NCBI GenBank assembly: GCA_023390675.1
Contig: JAEWCK010000119.1
Coordinates: 1 to 11,566 of the forward strand
Reading direction: 5' to 3'
Source: Pseudomonadota bacterium
GTDB taxonomy: Bacteria; Pseudomonadota; Alphaproteobacteria; Sphingomonadales; Sphingomonadaceae
Length of the DNA: 11,566 bases
Shown: piece after piece, positions 1 through 5,583 of the stretch
How positions within the stretch are numbered: the stretch's first letter is position 1
Layout of the letters: each line of letters starts with the position of its first letter
Made by a program: the position numbers and the translations under genes
The notes under the pieces: model-generated
Told to the model about the DNA's origin: nothing
What the model saw: the letters and a program-made list of their open reading frames with translations, nothing else
Databases searched by the model: none

Positions 1-232
1 CCACTGAGGAGAGGTCCGAAGTCGAGACGCTCGCCGAACGCTTGCCGACGAAAACGCGCAGGCCCAGCTCGGCGCTTTCGGAGCGCTCGACATCCTCGAG
101 CGCACCCATCCGCACCGAGACCGACACCGAGCGATCCGCGACGAACACCGCGTCGGCGGCGTCGGCGCCCGCGGCGCGGGCGCGGCCTACTATGTCCGAT
201 GCGCGATCACAGGCTTCGTCGATGCTCAGCAT
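1..232 (-). CDS. pmbA: PmbA/TldD-family protein, N-terminal fragment
   Basis: Only the first 77 codons are inside the window; the gene runs off the left edge. Reading leftward from ATG at 232, the product begins MLSIDEACDRASDIV and continues through a GADAADAVF segment, an ALEDVERSE segment and GLRVFVGKRSASVS. This matches the N-terminal domain of PmbA/TldE proteins. Family members are about 440-450 residues and form a TldD-TldE protease that processes peptides such as microcin B17 and antitoxins. The metal-binding site belongs to the TldD partner, and none of it would be visible here. The frame is closed upstream by a stop at 242-244, so ATG 232 is the only likely start. It lies 31 bases after the ubiA stop on the same strand, so co-transcription is plausible. 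No strong ribosome-binding site is seen. The assignment comes from remembered family patterns; PmbA versus TldD cannot be settled from this fragment. Confidence 0.8.
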   Translation of the reverse strand, partial: MLSIDEACDRASDIVGRARAAGADAADAVFVADRSVSVSVRMGALEDVERSESAELGLRVFVGKRSASVSTSDLSSV

Positions 233-240
233 CGCCGCGA

Positions 241-262
241 CTTAGGGACGCGGACCCCTAAG
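241..262. repeat. Perfect inverted repeat between ubiA and pmbA
   Basis: CTTAGGG (241-247) and CCCTAAG (256-262) are perfect inverted copies separated by 8 bases. On the minus strand the hairpin would form just after the ubiA stop codon and end 8 bases before the pmbA start. There is no following T-run, so it is not a classical intrinsic terminator. It could be a processing site, an attenuator, a protein-binding dyad or chance. Confidence 0.45.
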
Positions 263-263
263 G

Positions 264-1193
264 TCAAAGGCCGGAAAGGCCTACTACCGCGCACGCCGCG
301 AACATCAGCAGGCCGGCGTTGCGATTGGCGCGGAAGCGCGCGAGCGCGTTGGCGCCATCGGCCGGGGCGAGCGTGACGACCTGCCAGGCGAGATGCAGTG
401 CCATCGGCGCGAGCGCGAGCAGGACCAACGGATCGGGCCGCACGATCCAGAACGCCGCACCCCACGCCGCGACCGCGCTCGCATAGAAGATTGTGACGCC
501 GCCCCGCACATGCCGGCCCAGCGCGCGTGCCGAGGAGCGCACGCCGACCAGCGCGTCGTCCTCGACATCCTGCAGCGCGTAGATGGTGTCGTAGCCGATC
601 ACCCACAGGATGCTGCCGAGATAGAGCAGCCACATCGCCGGCGCGCGCTCGGGGTAGGACACGCGCGGATCGGCCGCGGCGAAGCCGATCACTGCGCCCG
701 AGGCGAAGACGATGCCGAGAAACGCCTGCGGCCACCAGGTGATGCGCTTCATGAAAGGGTAGGCGGCGATCACCGGCAGCGTCGCAAGTGCGAACAACTC
801 GGCGCGCAAGGGGATCGCCACCCAAACCGCTAGGCCGATGACGAGCAGTACAGCGAGCCAGATGCCAGCATCGCGGACGGTGAGCGCGCCGCTCGCCAGC
901 GGGCGGTTCCGCGTGCGCTCGACGCGGGCGTCAAGGTCGCGATCGACGATGTCGTTGTAGACGCATCCCGCGCCGCGCATCGCGACTGCGCCGACCAGGA
1001 ACCATGCCAGCAGCCACCAGCTTCCGCCGGGCAGCCCCGAGAGCGCCACGCCCCACGCGCAGGGCCAGAAGAGCAGCCACCAGCCAATCGGCCGGTCGAT
1101 CCGTGCGAGCAGCGCATAGGGCCGCGCTTCAGGGTGCAACCACGCCAGCACGCGGCGATGCTCGGTGTCGGGAACAGTCTCGGGCGCGGCCAT
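264..1193 (-). CDS. ubiA: 4-hydroxybenzoate polyprenyltransferase
   Basis: This is an integral membrane enzyme of ubiquinone synthesis that joins a polyprenyl diphosphate chain to 4-hydroxybenzoate. The 309-residue product has the two aspartate-rich Mg/diphosphate motifs of the family. The first is N80-D81-x-x-D84-x-x-x-D88, followed by RTRNRPLASG. The second is YDTIYALQDVEDD, with D209 and D213, followed by GVRSSARALG as in E. coli UbiA. Several hydrophobic helices lie between and after the motifs. ATG 1193 was chosen because MAAPETVPDTEHRRVLAWLHP gives the usual short cytosolic N-terminus before ARIDRPIGWWLLFWP. The frame stays open to an ATG at 1262, but that would add 23 atypical residues. 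A purine-rich GGGGG lies just before 1193. It is divergent from the EF-hand gene and followed by pmbA on the same strand. The class is very secure; prenyl chain length cannot be read from sequence. Confidence 0.95.
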   Translation of the reverse strand: MAAPETVPDTEHRRVLAWLHPEARPYALLARIDRPIGWWLLFWPCAWGVALSGLPGGSWWLLAWFLVGAVAMRGAGCVYNDIVDRDLDARVERTRNRPLASGALTVRDAGIWLAVLLVIGLAVWVAIPLRAELFALATLPVIAAYPFMKRITWWPQAFLGIVFASGAVIGFAAADPRVSYPERAPAMWLLYLGSILWVIGYDTIYALQDVEDDALVGVRSSARALGRHVRGGVTIFYASAVAAWGAAFWIVRPDPLVLLALAPMALHLAWQVVTLAPADGANALARFRANRNAGLLMFAACAVVGLSGL

Positions 1194-1230
1194 GCCCCCG
1201 GTCTTTCGCCCCGCGGCGGCAAAGATCAAG

Positions 1231-1252
1231 TCCGGCAACATTCCGGCACATT
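1231..1252. repeat. Tandem near-identical 11-12 bp repeat in divergent spacer
   Basis: TCCGGCAACATT (1231-1242) is followed, sharing one base, by TCCGGCACATT (1242-1252); the two differ by one inserted A. They sit in the 113-base spacer between the divergent ubiA (start 1193) and EF-hand (start 1307) genes. Tandem half-sites in a divergent spacer can be operator sites, but no known regulator motif is recognised and chance is possible. No convincing -35/-10 pair was found in the spacer. Confidence 0.3.
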
Positions 1253-1293
1253 CTTGCGACAAATCTCGCCTATTCCCGTGACGATATGTTTTC

Positions 1294-1299
1294 GGGGAG
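1294..1299 (+). promoter_or_regulatory. Ribosome-binding site deciding the EF-hand gene start
   Basis: GGGGAG ends 7 bases before ATG 1307. It favours this start over the in-frame ATG at 1286, which would lie upstream of the site and add seven residues before the signal peptide. Confidence 0.65.
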
Positions 1300-1306
1300 T
1301 CTGTCC

Positions 1307-1972
1307 ATGCGCGTTCTGCTTCTCACCGGCCTGATCCTGGCCGGAACCGCCGGCGTGGCGCACGCCGCCGACGGGCCCGGTTTCTTCATCAGCCCGATGG
1401 GCGAGCCGTTTCGCGGACCCGACGCGCCCAACCTCTGGTTCGACAAGGCCGATACGAACCATGACGGCGCATTGACCGAGGCCGAGATGGAGGCCGACGC
1501 CGCGCGCTTCTTCGCGACGCTCGACCGCGGCCATGACGGCGAGATCGATCCCGAGGACCTCGAATATTACGAGACCGTGCTCGCGCCGCAGATCCGCGTC
1601 GGCGAGGGCGGCTATGCGCGACAGCGCAGCGAGGACGATTCGAGCCCGGATGGTCCGGCGCGCACCCCCGCTTACGTCCCGCAAGGCGCCGCGCGTTTCG
1701 GCTATTTCGACTATCCCGAGCCGGTGATCGTCGCCGACACCAATTTCAATCGCGGCGTCGACGCGCGCGAATTCAAGGCGGCCGCCGACAAGCGCTTCGA
1801 GGCGCTCGACAAGAATGGCGACGGCAAGATCGTGAAGGATGAGCTGCCCAGGCTCGAACGGCCGTCCTTCGCGCGCGGCGGCAAGCGGGGCGGCGGACGC
1901 GGCGGGATGCGTCGTGGCGGCGGCGGGCATCGTGGCGGCGGCGGCTGGGGCGGCGGTATGGGTCCGGGCTAG
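1307..1972 (+). CDS. Exported EF-hand calcium-binding protein with Gly/Arg-rich tail
   Basis: The 221-residue product starts with a clear Sec signal peptide (MRVLLLTGLILAGTAGVAHA, likely cut after residue 20), so it should be periplasmic or secreted. Four EF-hand-type loops are visible. Loop 1, residues 49-60, is DTNHDGALTEAE. Loop 2, residues 73-84, is DRGHDGEIDPED, ending in Asp rather than Glu. Loop 3, residues 144-155, is DTNFNRGVDARE, with Arg where Gly is usual at position 6. Loop 4, residues 168-179, is DKNGDGKIVKDE. Loops 1 and 4 look fully competent to bind calcium. Residues about 188-221 form a Gly/Arg-rich low-complexity tail with GGG, RGG and GW repeats. The gene ends in tandem in-frame stops, TAG then TGA. 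rsmE begins 34 bases later, so they may share a transcript. Secreted EF-hand proteins of unknown role are common in sphingomonads; the ligand and partner are not known. Confidence 0.85.
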   Translation: MRVLLLTGLILAGTAGVAHAADGPGFFISPMGEPFRGPDAPNLWFDKADTNHDGALTEAEMEADAARFFATLDRGHDGEIDPEDLEYYETVLAPQIRVGEGGYARQRSEDDSSPDGPARTPAYVPQGAARFGYFDYPEPVIVADTNFNRGVDAREFKAAADKRFEALDKNGDGKIVKDELPRLERPSFARGGKRGGGRGGMRRGGGGHRGGGGWGGGMGPG

Positions 1973-2006
1973 TGACGAAGACCGGTCGCCGCGGCTAGAC
2001 GGGCTT

Positions 2007-2747
2007 ATGCCCGCTACGCCCGCCTGGCCGCCGCAATCGACTCCCCGCCTGTTCGTGCCGCACGAGCTCGCCCCCGGCGATCTCCGCATCGACGGGCCTC
2101 CGGCGCATTATCTCGTCCAGGTGATGCGGATGAAGGAAGGCGACCCGCTCAAGCTGTTCGACGACAGGACGGGCGAGTGGCTCGGCGTCGCGCGCGCGGT
2201 CGGCAAGCGCGATGTGCTGCTCGAAGTCACCGGCAAGCTTCGCGAACGCGAGCCGGTGCCCGATCTGTGGCTGTGCGCCGCGCCGATCAAGAAGGGGCGA
2301 GTCGACTGGCTGGTCGAAAAGGCGTGCGAGCTGGGCGTCGCGCGCGTCGTGCCGGTGCTTACCCGCCGCACCGTGGTCGACCGGCTCAACCTCGAGCGGC
2401 TGAACGCGCACATGATCGAGGCGGCCGAGCAATGCGGGCGCACGGCGCTTCCCGCGCTCGCCGAGCCGGTCAAGCTCGCCGCGTTGCTCCGCGACTGGCC
2501 CACGGATCGCGCATTGTTCTTCGCCGACGAGGCCGGGGGCGAGCCCGCGATCGCCGCGATGCGCGCGCGGCCCGGCCCGGCGGCGATCCTGATCGGTCCC
2601 GAAGGCGGATTCGATGATGCCGAGCGCGATTCGATCAGGGCGCTGCCCCAGGCGACGGGCATTGCGCTCGGCCCGCGCATCCTGCGCGCGGACACCGCGG
2701 CGACGGCGGCGGTGTCGCTCTGGATGGGTGCTGCGGGGGACTGGTAA
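2007..2747 (+). CDS. rsmE: 16S rRNA (uracil-1498-N3)-methyltransferase
   Basis: RsmE is a cytosolic SPOUT-fold (trefoil-knot) methyltransferase that uses S-adenosylmethionine to methylate N3 of U1498 in 16S rRNA of the 30S subunit. The product is 246 residues, the normal family length. The N-terminal PUA-like part starts near PRLFVPHEL and includes HYLVQVMRMKEGD. The SPOUT signatures are in the C-terminal part: IGPEGGFDDAE (residues 196-206) and LGPRILRADTA (residues 221-231), which form the knotted cofactor pocket. Asp229 replaces the more common Glu in the LRTETA signature. ATG 2007 gives a family-typical short leader; the frame is open further upstream but only inside the EF-hand gene. The ribosome-binding site is weak. 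It lies between the EF-hand gene and gshA on the same strand. The rsmE-gshA neighbourhood is, to my recollection, common in sphingomonads. Confidence 0.95.
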   Translation: MPATPAWPPQSTPRLFVPHELAPGDLRIDGPPAHYLVQVMRMKEGDPLKLFDDRTGEWLGVARAVGKRDVLLEVTGKLREREPVPDLWLCAAPIKKGRVDWLVEKACELGVARVVPVLTRRTVVDRLNLERLNAHMIEAAEQCGRTALPALAEPVKLAALLRDWPTDRALFFADEAGGEPAIAAMRARPGPAAILIGPEGGFDDAERDSIRALPQATGIALGPRILRADTAATAAVSLWMGAAGDW

Positions 2748-2756
2748 ACTCTTCTG

Positions 2757-2787
2757 GCGCCCCCCATTTGCCGCGAGTAAGGGGCGC
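2757..2787 (+). promoter_or_regulatory. Leader inverted repeat covering the gshA ribosome-binding site
   Basis: GCGCCCC (2757-2763) is a perfect inverted copy of GGGGCGC (2781-2787), with a 17-base loop. The right arm contains the GGGG of the presumed gshA ribosome-binding site (AAGGGG, 2779-2784) and ends two bases before ATG 2790. In RNA the stem would have seven pairs, nearly all G-C, and would hide the site. It could equally reduce read-through from rsmE, but no T-run follows. Regulation is an inference. Confidence 0.4.
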
Positions 2788-2789
2788 GC

Positions 2790-4163
2790 ATGAGCACGAA
2801 GACCGTTTCGAATAGCAACGCAGCGGTCGTCGAGCACCGCAATCAGCTGATCGAATATTTCGCCCGCGGCGAGAAGCCGCGCGAGCGCTGGCGGATCGGC
2901 ACCGAGCACGAGAAGTTCGTCTTCTCGACTGCCGATTATCACGCACCGAGCTATGACGAGCAGGGTGGCATTCGCGACCTGCTCGCGGGATTGACCGAGT
3001 TCGGGTGGCGGCCGGTCGAGGAGAACGGCAAGGTCATCGCGCTGACCGGCGCCGACGGCTCGATCAGCCTCGAGCCTGCGGGGCAGTTCGAGCTGTCGGG
3101 CGCGCCGCTCGACAATCTGCACGAGACCTGCGCCGAGGCGGGGCGGCACCTCCGCCAGGTCAAGCAAGTCGGCGACAGGCTGGGGATCAACTTCCTCGGG
3201 CTCGGCATGTGGCCCGACAAGACGCGCGCCGAGCTGCCGATCATGCCCAAGGGCCGCTATGCGATCATGCTGCGGCACATGCCGCGCGTGGGCAACCTTG
3301 GTCTCGATATGATGCTGCGGACCTGCACGATCCAGGTCAATCTGGACTATGCGAACGAAGCCGACATGGCGCAGAAGTTCCGCGTCGGGCTCGCGCTCCA
3401 GCCGCTCGCCACCGCGCTCTTCGCCAACTCGCCCTTCACCGAAGGCAAGCCCAACGGCTTCCTGTCCTTCCGCAGCCATATCTGGTCGGACACCGATCCG
3501 GCGCGCATCGGCATGCTGCCCTTCGTCTTCGAAGAGGGGTTCGGATATGAGCGCTACGCCGACTATGCGCTCGATGTGCCGATGTACTTCGTCTATCGCG
3601 ACGGCAAGTATATCGACGCCGCCGGGCAGAGCTTCCGCGACTTCCTGAAGGGAGAGCTTCCCGCCTATCCCGGCCACAAGCCGACGATCGACGACTGGGC
3701 CGACCATCTCTCGACCGCCTTCCCCGAGGTCCGCCTCAAGACGTTCCTCGAGATGCGCGGCGCCGACGGCGGGCACTGGGGACGCATCTGCGCGCTGCCC
3801 GCCTTGTGGGTGGGGCTGCTCTACGATCAGGGTGCGCTCGATGCGGCGTGGGACCTCGTCAAGAACTGGGACATGGCCGAGCGGCAGACGCTGCGGGATG
3901 CGGTGCCGGAGCTCGCGCTCGACGCCCCGCTTCCGGGCGGCGGCAAGCTCGGCGACATCGCCGGCGAGGTGCTCGACATCGCCGCGTCAGGCCTTGCCGC
4001 GCGCGCGCGGCTCAACGGCTCGGGCGACAATGAGAGCGGCTTCCTCGATCCGTTGCGCGAAGTGGTGCGCACGGGCAAGGTGCCCGCGCAGGTGCTGCTC
4101 GATCGCTATCATGGCGAATGGGGCGGCGATATTTCGCGGGTGTACGAAGAGGCGAAGTTCTAG
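2790..4163 (+). CDS. gshA: Glutamate-cysteine ligase, plant/alphaproteobacterial type
   Basis: This cytosolic enzyme catalyses the first and usually limiting step of glutathione synthesis: ATP-dependent joining of L-glutamate to L-cysteine through the gamma-carboxyl. The 457-residue product carries the landmarks of the plant-type class rather than the E. coli class. They are GTEHEKF (residues 37-43), SLEPAGQFELSG (93-104), MMLRTCTIQVNLDY (174-187), ANSPFTEGKPNGFLSFRSHIW, VPMYFVYRDGKY and EMRGADGG (from Glu321). Length is normal and no key segment is missing. ATG 2790 follows AAGGGG with a 5-base gap. rsmE ends 42 bases upstream on the same strand. A GC-rich inverted repeat covers the ribosome-binding site, which may allow translational control. 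The stop codon overlaps that of the convergent methyltransferase-like gene through a shared CTAG. The class assignment is very secure. Confidence 0.96.
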   Translation: MSTKTVSNSNAAVVEHRNQLIEYFARGEKPRERWRIGTEHEKFVFSTADYHAPSYDEQGGIRDLLAGLTEFGWRPVEENGKVIALTGADGSISLEPAGQFELSGAPLDNLHETCAEAGRHLRQVKQVGDRLGINFLGLGMWPDKTRAELPIMPKGRYAIMLRHMPRVGNLGLDMMLRTCTIQVNLDYANEADMAQKFRVGLALQPLATALFANSPFTEGKPNGFLSFRSHIWSDTDPARIGMLPFVFEEGFGYERYADYALDVPMYFVYRDGKYIDAAGQSFRDFLKGELPAYPGHKPTIDDWADHLSTAFPEVRLKTFLEMRGADGGHWGRICALPALWVGLLYDQGALDAAWDLVKNWDMAERQTLRDAVPELALDAPLPGGGKLGDIAGEVLDIAASGLAARARLNGSGDNESGFLDPLREVVRTGKVPAQVLLDRYHGEWGGDISRVYEEAKF

Positions 4164-5461
4164 GCGACGGCGCGGAACCCGCGCTTTGCCCAGGCGAAGA
4201 AGCGCGGCACCGGGGCGTTGCGCGCCATCCAGGCCGAATATTCCTGATAGACCGGATCGAGCCCGAGATGGCGCTCCTCGGTCCTGGCGCGCCAGTAATA
4301 GACGCCGCTGACGCAGGCCATGATAGCGGTGTTGCGCACCGCGTCGGTCCAGTCGGTGGTCGCGAGCATCGGGATCGTCGAGAGCCACCAGAAGGTGTTC
4401 TTGGAGAGGTAGGCCGGGTGCCGGCTCCACGCATAGGGACCATGCGTCAGCACGCCGCGATGCGTGAGGTTCGAGAAGCGGAGCCCGAAGGCGATCGTCG
4501 CCCAGGCATAGATCGCGGTCAGCACGACGAGCACCGCGCCGAGACCGCCCAGGATCCACGGATGCCCCGCGAACCAATAAGTCCAGTCCGCAGTGCCGGG
4601 ATGATAATCGAGCACGCCATTGTCGCCCATCAGCACGAAGGGCGGGTAGCAGATCAGCGCCGCGGTCCACCCCGCCGCATAGGGATTGGCGGTGCGGATG
4701 TGCGAGTCGAGCGGGCGGAAGGTGAGAATATAGCCTGCGGTCGCAAACGCGACGTCGATCACGAACATGAAGGTGATGCAATAATTCGCCACCGCCACCG
4801 GATTGTCGAACAGGTGGCTCAAGTCCCAGCCGACGAATTCGGCAAAGCCCGGCGGCACGATCGAGAGCATGAAGGCGAGGAAGAAGCCCTTCACCGCCCA
4901 ACTGCGCAGGTGGTTGTGGATCGCCGGCTTGTCGACGCCCTTCACGCCCATCAGCCACGCGCCGAGGTGCCACGCGCCGTCGCGCGGCTCGACCAGCTTG
5001 CGGTCGATCCACAGGATGTACGGGATCGAGGCGAGGAACATCGCAGGCGCGACCATCTCGAAGCACCACATCGCGAACGGGAAATTGGCGTGCGTCGTGC
5101 GCCACCAAAAGCGCCCCACCGCATAGATCGCGGCGATCCCGCCCCAGGTGAGCCACAGTCCGGTCAACTTGGTGATCGAGATGTCGAGGCTCTCGCGCCA
5201 CGGGCGCTTCAACGACCAGTCGATGCCCGTAGAGGGATTGCGGTGAACCTTGTCGACGAACACCGACCACAAAACCATCGGCAGCGCTACGGCCGCAACG
5301 TTGACCAGCGCGGCGAAGGGTCCATCGAGCCCGTAGATGTGCGCGGCGGCGATCCACACGGTCATGCCGGCGAGTCCCGCCATTCCGACGCCGGTGCTCA
5401 CTGCCGAGCGGGGACGCGGATCGGCCCGGGTTTCGGCGGCCAGCTGGGGATCGTGATACAT
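4160..5461 (-). CDS. Multipass membrane protein with ICMT-like methyltransferase domain
   Basis: The 433-residue product is largely hydrophobic, with around nine or more membrane segments. The C-terminal part has the pattern of the isoprenylcysteine carboxyl methyltransferase/phospholipid methyltransferase superfamily. THGPYAWSRHPAYLSKN (His340, Arg347-His348-Pro349) is followed about 45 residues later by TEERHLGLDPVYQEYSAW (Glu395-Glu396). In the family, RHP and EE together bind S-adenosylmethionine at the membrane surface. Typical bacterial members are only about 150-220 residues; here some 300 residues of additional membrane protein precede the signature, with no motif I recognise. The substrate is unknown, since bacteria lack the prenylated CaaX proteins that eukaryotic ICMT acts on; a lipid or small molecule is possible. 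ATG 5461 was chosen as the most upstream ATG giving a short polar N-terminus. It is convergent with gshA (overlapping stops) and divergent from the M61 peptidase gene. Confidence 0.75.
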   Translation of the reverse strand: MYHDPQLAAETRADPRPRSAVSTGVGMAGLAGMTVWIAAAHIYGLDGPFAALVNVAAVALPMVLWSVFVDKVHRNPSTGIDWSLKRPWRESLDISITKLTGLWLTWGGIAAIYAVGRFWWRTTHANFPFAMWCFEMVAPAMFLASIPYILWIDRKLVEPRDGAWHLGAWLMGVKGVDKPAIHNHLRSWAVKGFFLAFMLSIVPPGFAEFVGWDLSHLFDNPVAVANYCITFMFVIDVAFATAGYILTFRPLDSHIRTANPYAAGWTAALICYPPFVLMGDNGVLDYHPGTADWTYWFAGHPWILGGLGAVLVVLTAIYAWATIAFGLRFSNLTHRGVLTHGPYAWSRHPAYLSKNTFWWLSTIPMLATTDWTDAVRNTAIMACVSGVYYWRARTEERHLGLDPVYQEYSAWMARNAPVPRFFAWAKRGFRAVA

Positions 5462-5486
5462 GGCCGAAACAACTAGCGGGCAATGG

Positions 5487-5501
5487 TTAGCCAGCGGTTA
5501 A
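5487..5501 (+). promoter_or_regulatory. CtrA-like binding box
   Basis: TTAG-N7-TTAA occurs at 5487-5501, with TTAG at 5487-5490 and TTAA at 5498-5501. The full consensus of the alphaproteobacterial cell-cycle regulator CtrA is TTAA-N7-TTAA, so seven of eight bases match at the exact spacing. On the other strand it reads TTAACCGCTGGCTAACCAT. It lies in the 122-base spacer between two divergent genes, 26 bases upstream of the minus-strand start and 82 upstream of the M61 start, so it could affect either. One site alone is weak evidence. Confidence 0.35.
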
Positions 5502-5530
5502 GGTTTGTCCGCCTGCCTGGCCTTTACCGC
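5494..5530. repeat. Imperfect dyad in the divergent control region
   Basis: GCGGTTAAGG (5494-5503) and CCTTTACCGC (5521-5530) are inverted copies with one mismatch in ten and a 17-base centre. The left arm overlaps the TTAA half of the CtrA-like box. It could be an operator for a dimeric regulator or an RNA hairpin in the M61 leader; no known family motif is recognised. Confidence 0.35.
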
Positions 5531-5540
5531 AGTGCTTTCA

Positions 5541-5556
5541 GCGGCCTATGAGCCGC
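5541..5556 (+). repeat. Small hairpin just upstream of the M61 ribosome-binding site
   Basis: GCGGC (5541-5545) and GCCGC (5552-5556) form a five-pair G-C stem with loop CTATGA, ending 11 bases before the AGGAGG site. It is short and may be chance; a role in mRNA stability is possible. Confidence 0.2.
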
Positions 5557-5567
5557 CATCACCTTAC

Positions 5568-5573
5568 AGGAGG
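5568..5573 (+). promoter_or_regulatory. Strong ribosome-binding site of the M61 peptidase gene
   Basis: A perfect AGGAGG lies 10 bases before ATG 5584. It rules out the in-frame ATG at 5548, which lies upstream of the site. It is the best ribosome-binding site in the window. Confidence 0.7.
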
Positions 5574-5583
5574 TCGCCCCGTC

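Noticed and set aside
42..245. Plus-strand 67-codon frame at the left edge
   Set aside because: It is Ser/Thr/Ala/Arg low-complexity, opposite the recognisable PmbA N-terminus.
226..825. Minus-strand 199-codon frame overlapping ubiA
   Set aside because: It is out of frame with the unmistakable UbiA sequence, is Arg-rich and lacks motifs.
1194..1262. Upstream extension of UbiA to ATG 1262
   Set aside because: The added residues (MSQECAGMLPDLIFAAAGRKTGG) are unlike UbiA N-termini, and the extension would consume most of the divergent spacer.
1995..3776. Long minus-strand open frame (593 codons) opposite rsmE and gshA
   Set aside because: Both plus-strand genes have clear family signatures. 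The antisense frame is Arg/Ala/Asp/Glu/His-rich without any domain pattern, as expected from G/C third-position bias on the opposite strand.
4118..5476. Plus-strand open frame (452 codons) opposite the ICMT-like gene
   Set aside because: The minus-strand reading has membrane helices and RHP/EE signatures; the plus reading is polar, Arg/His/Glu-rich and featureless.
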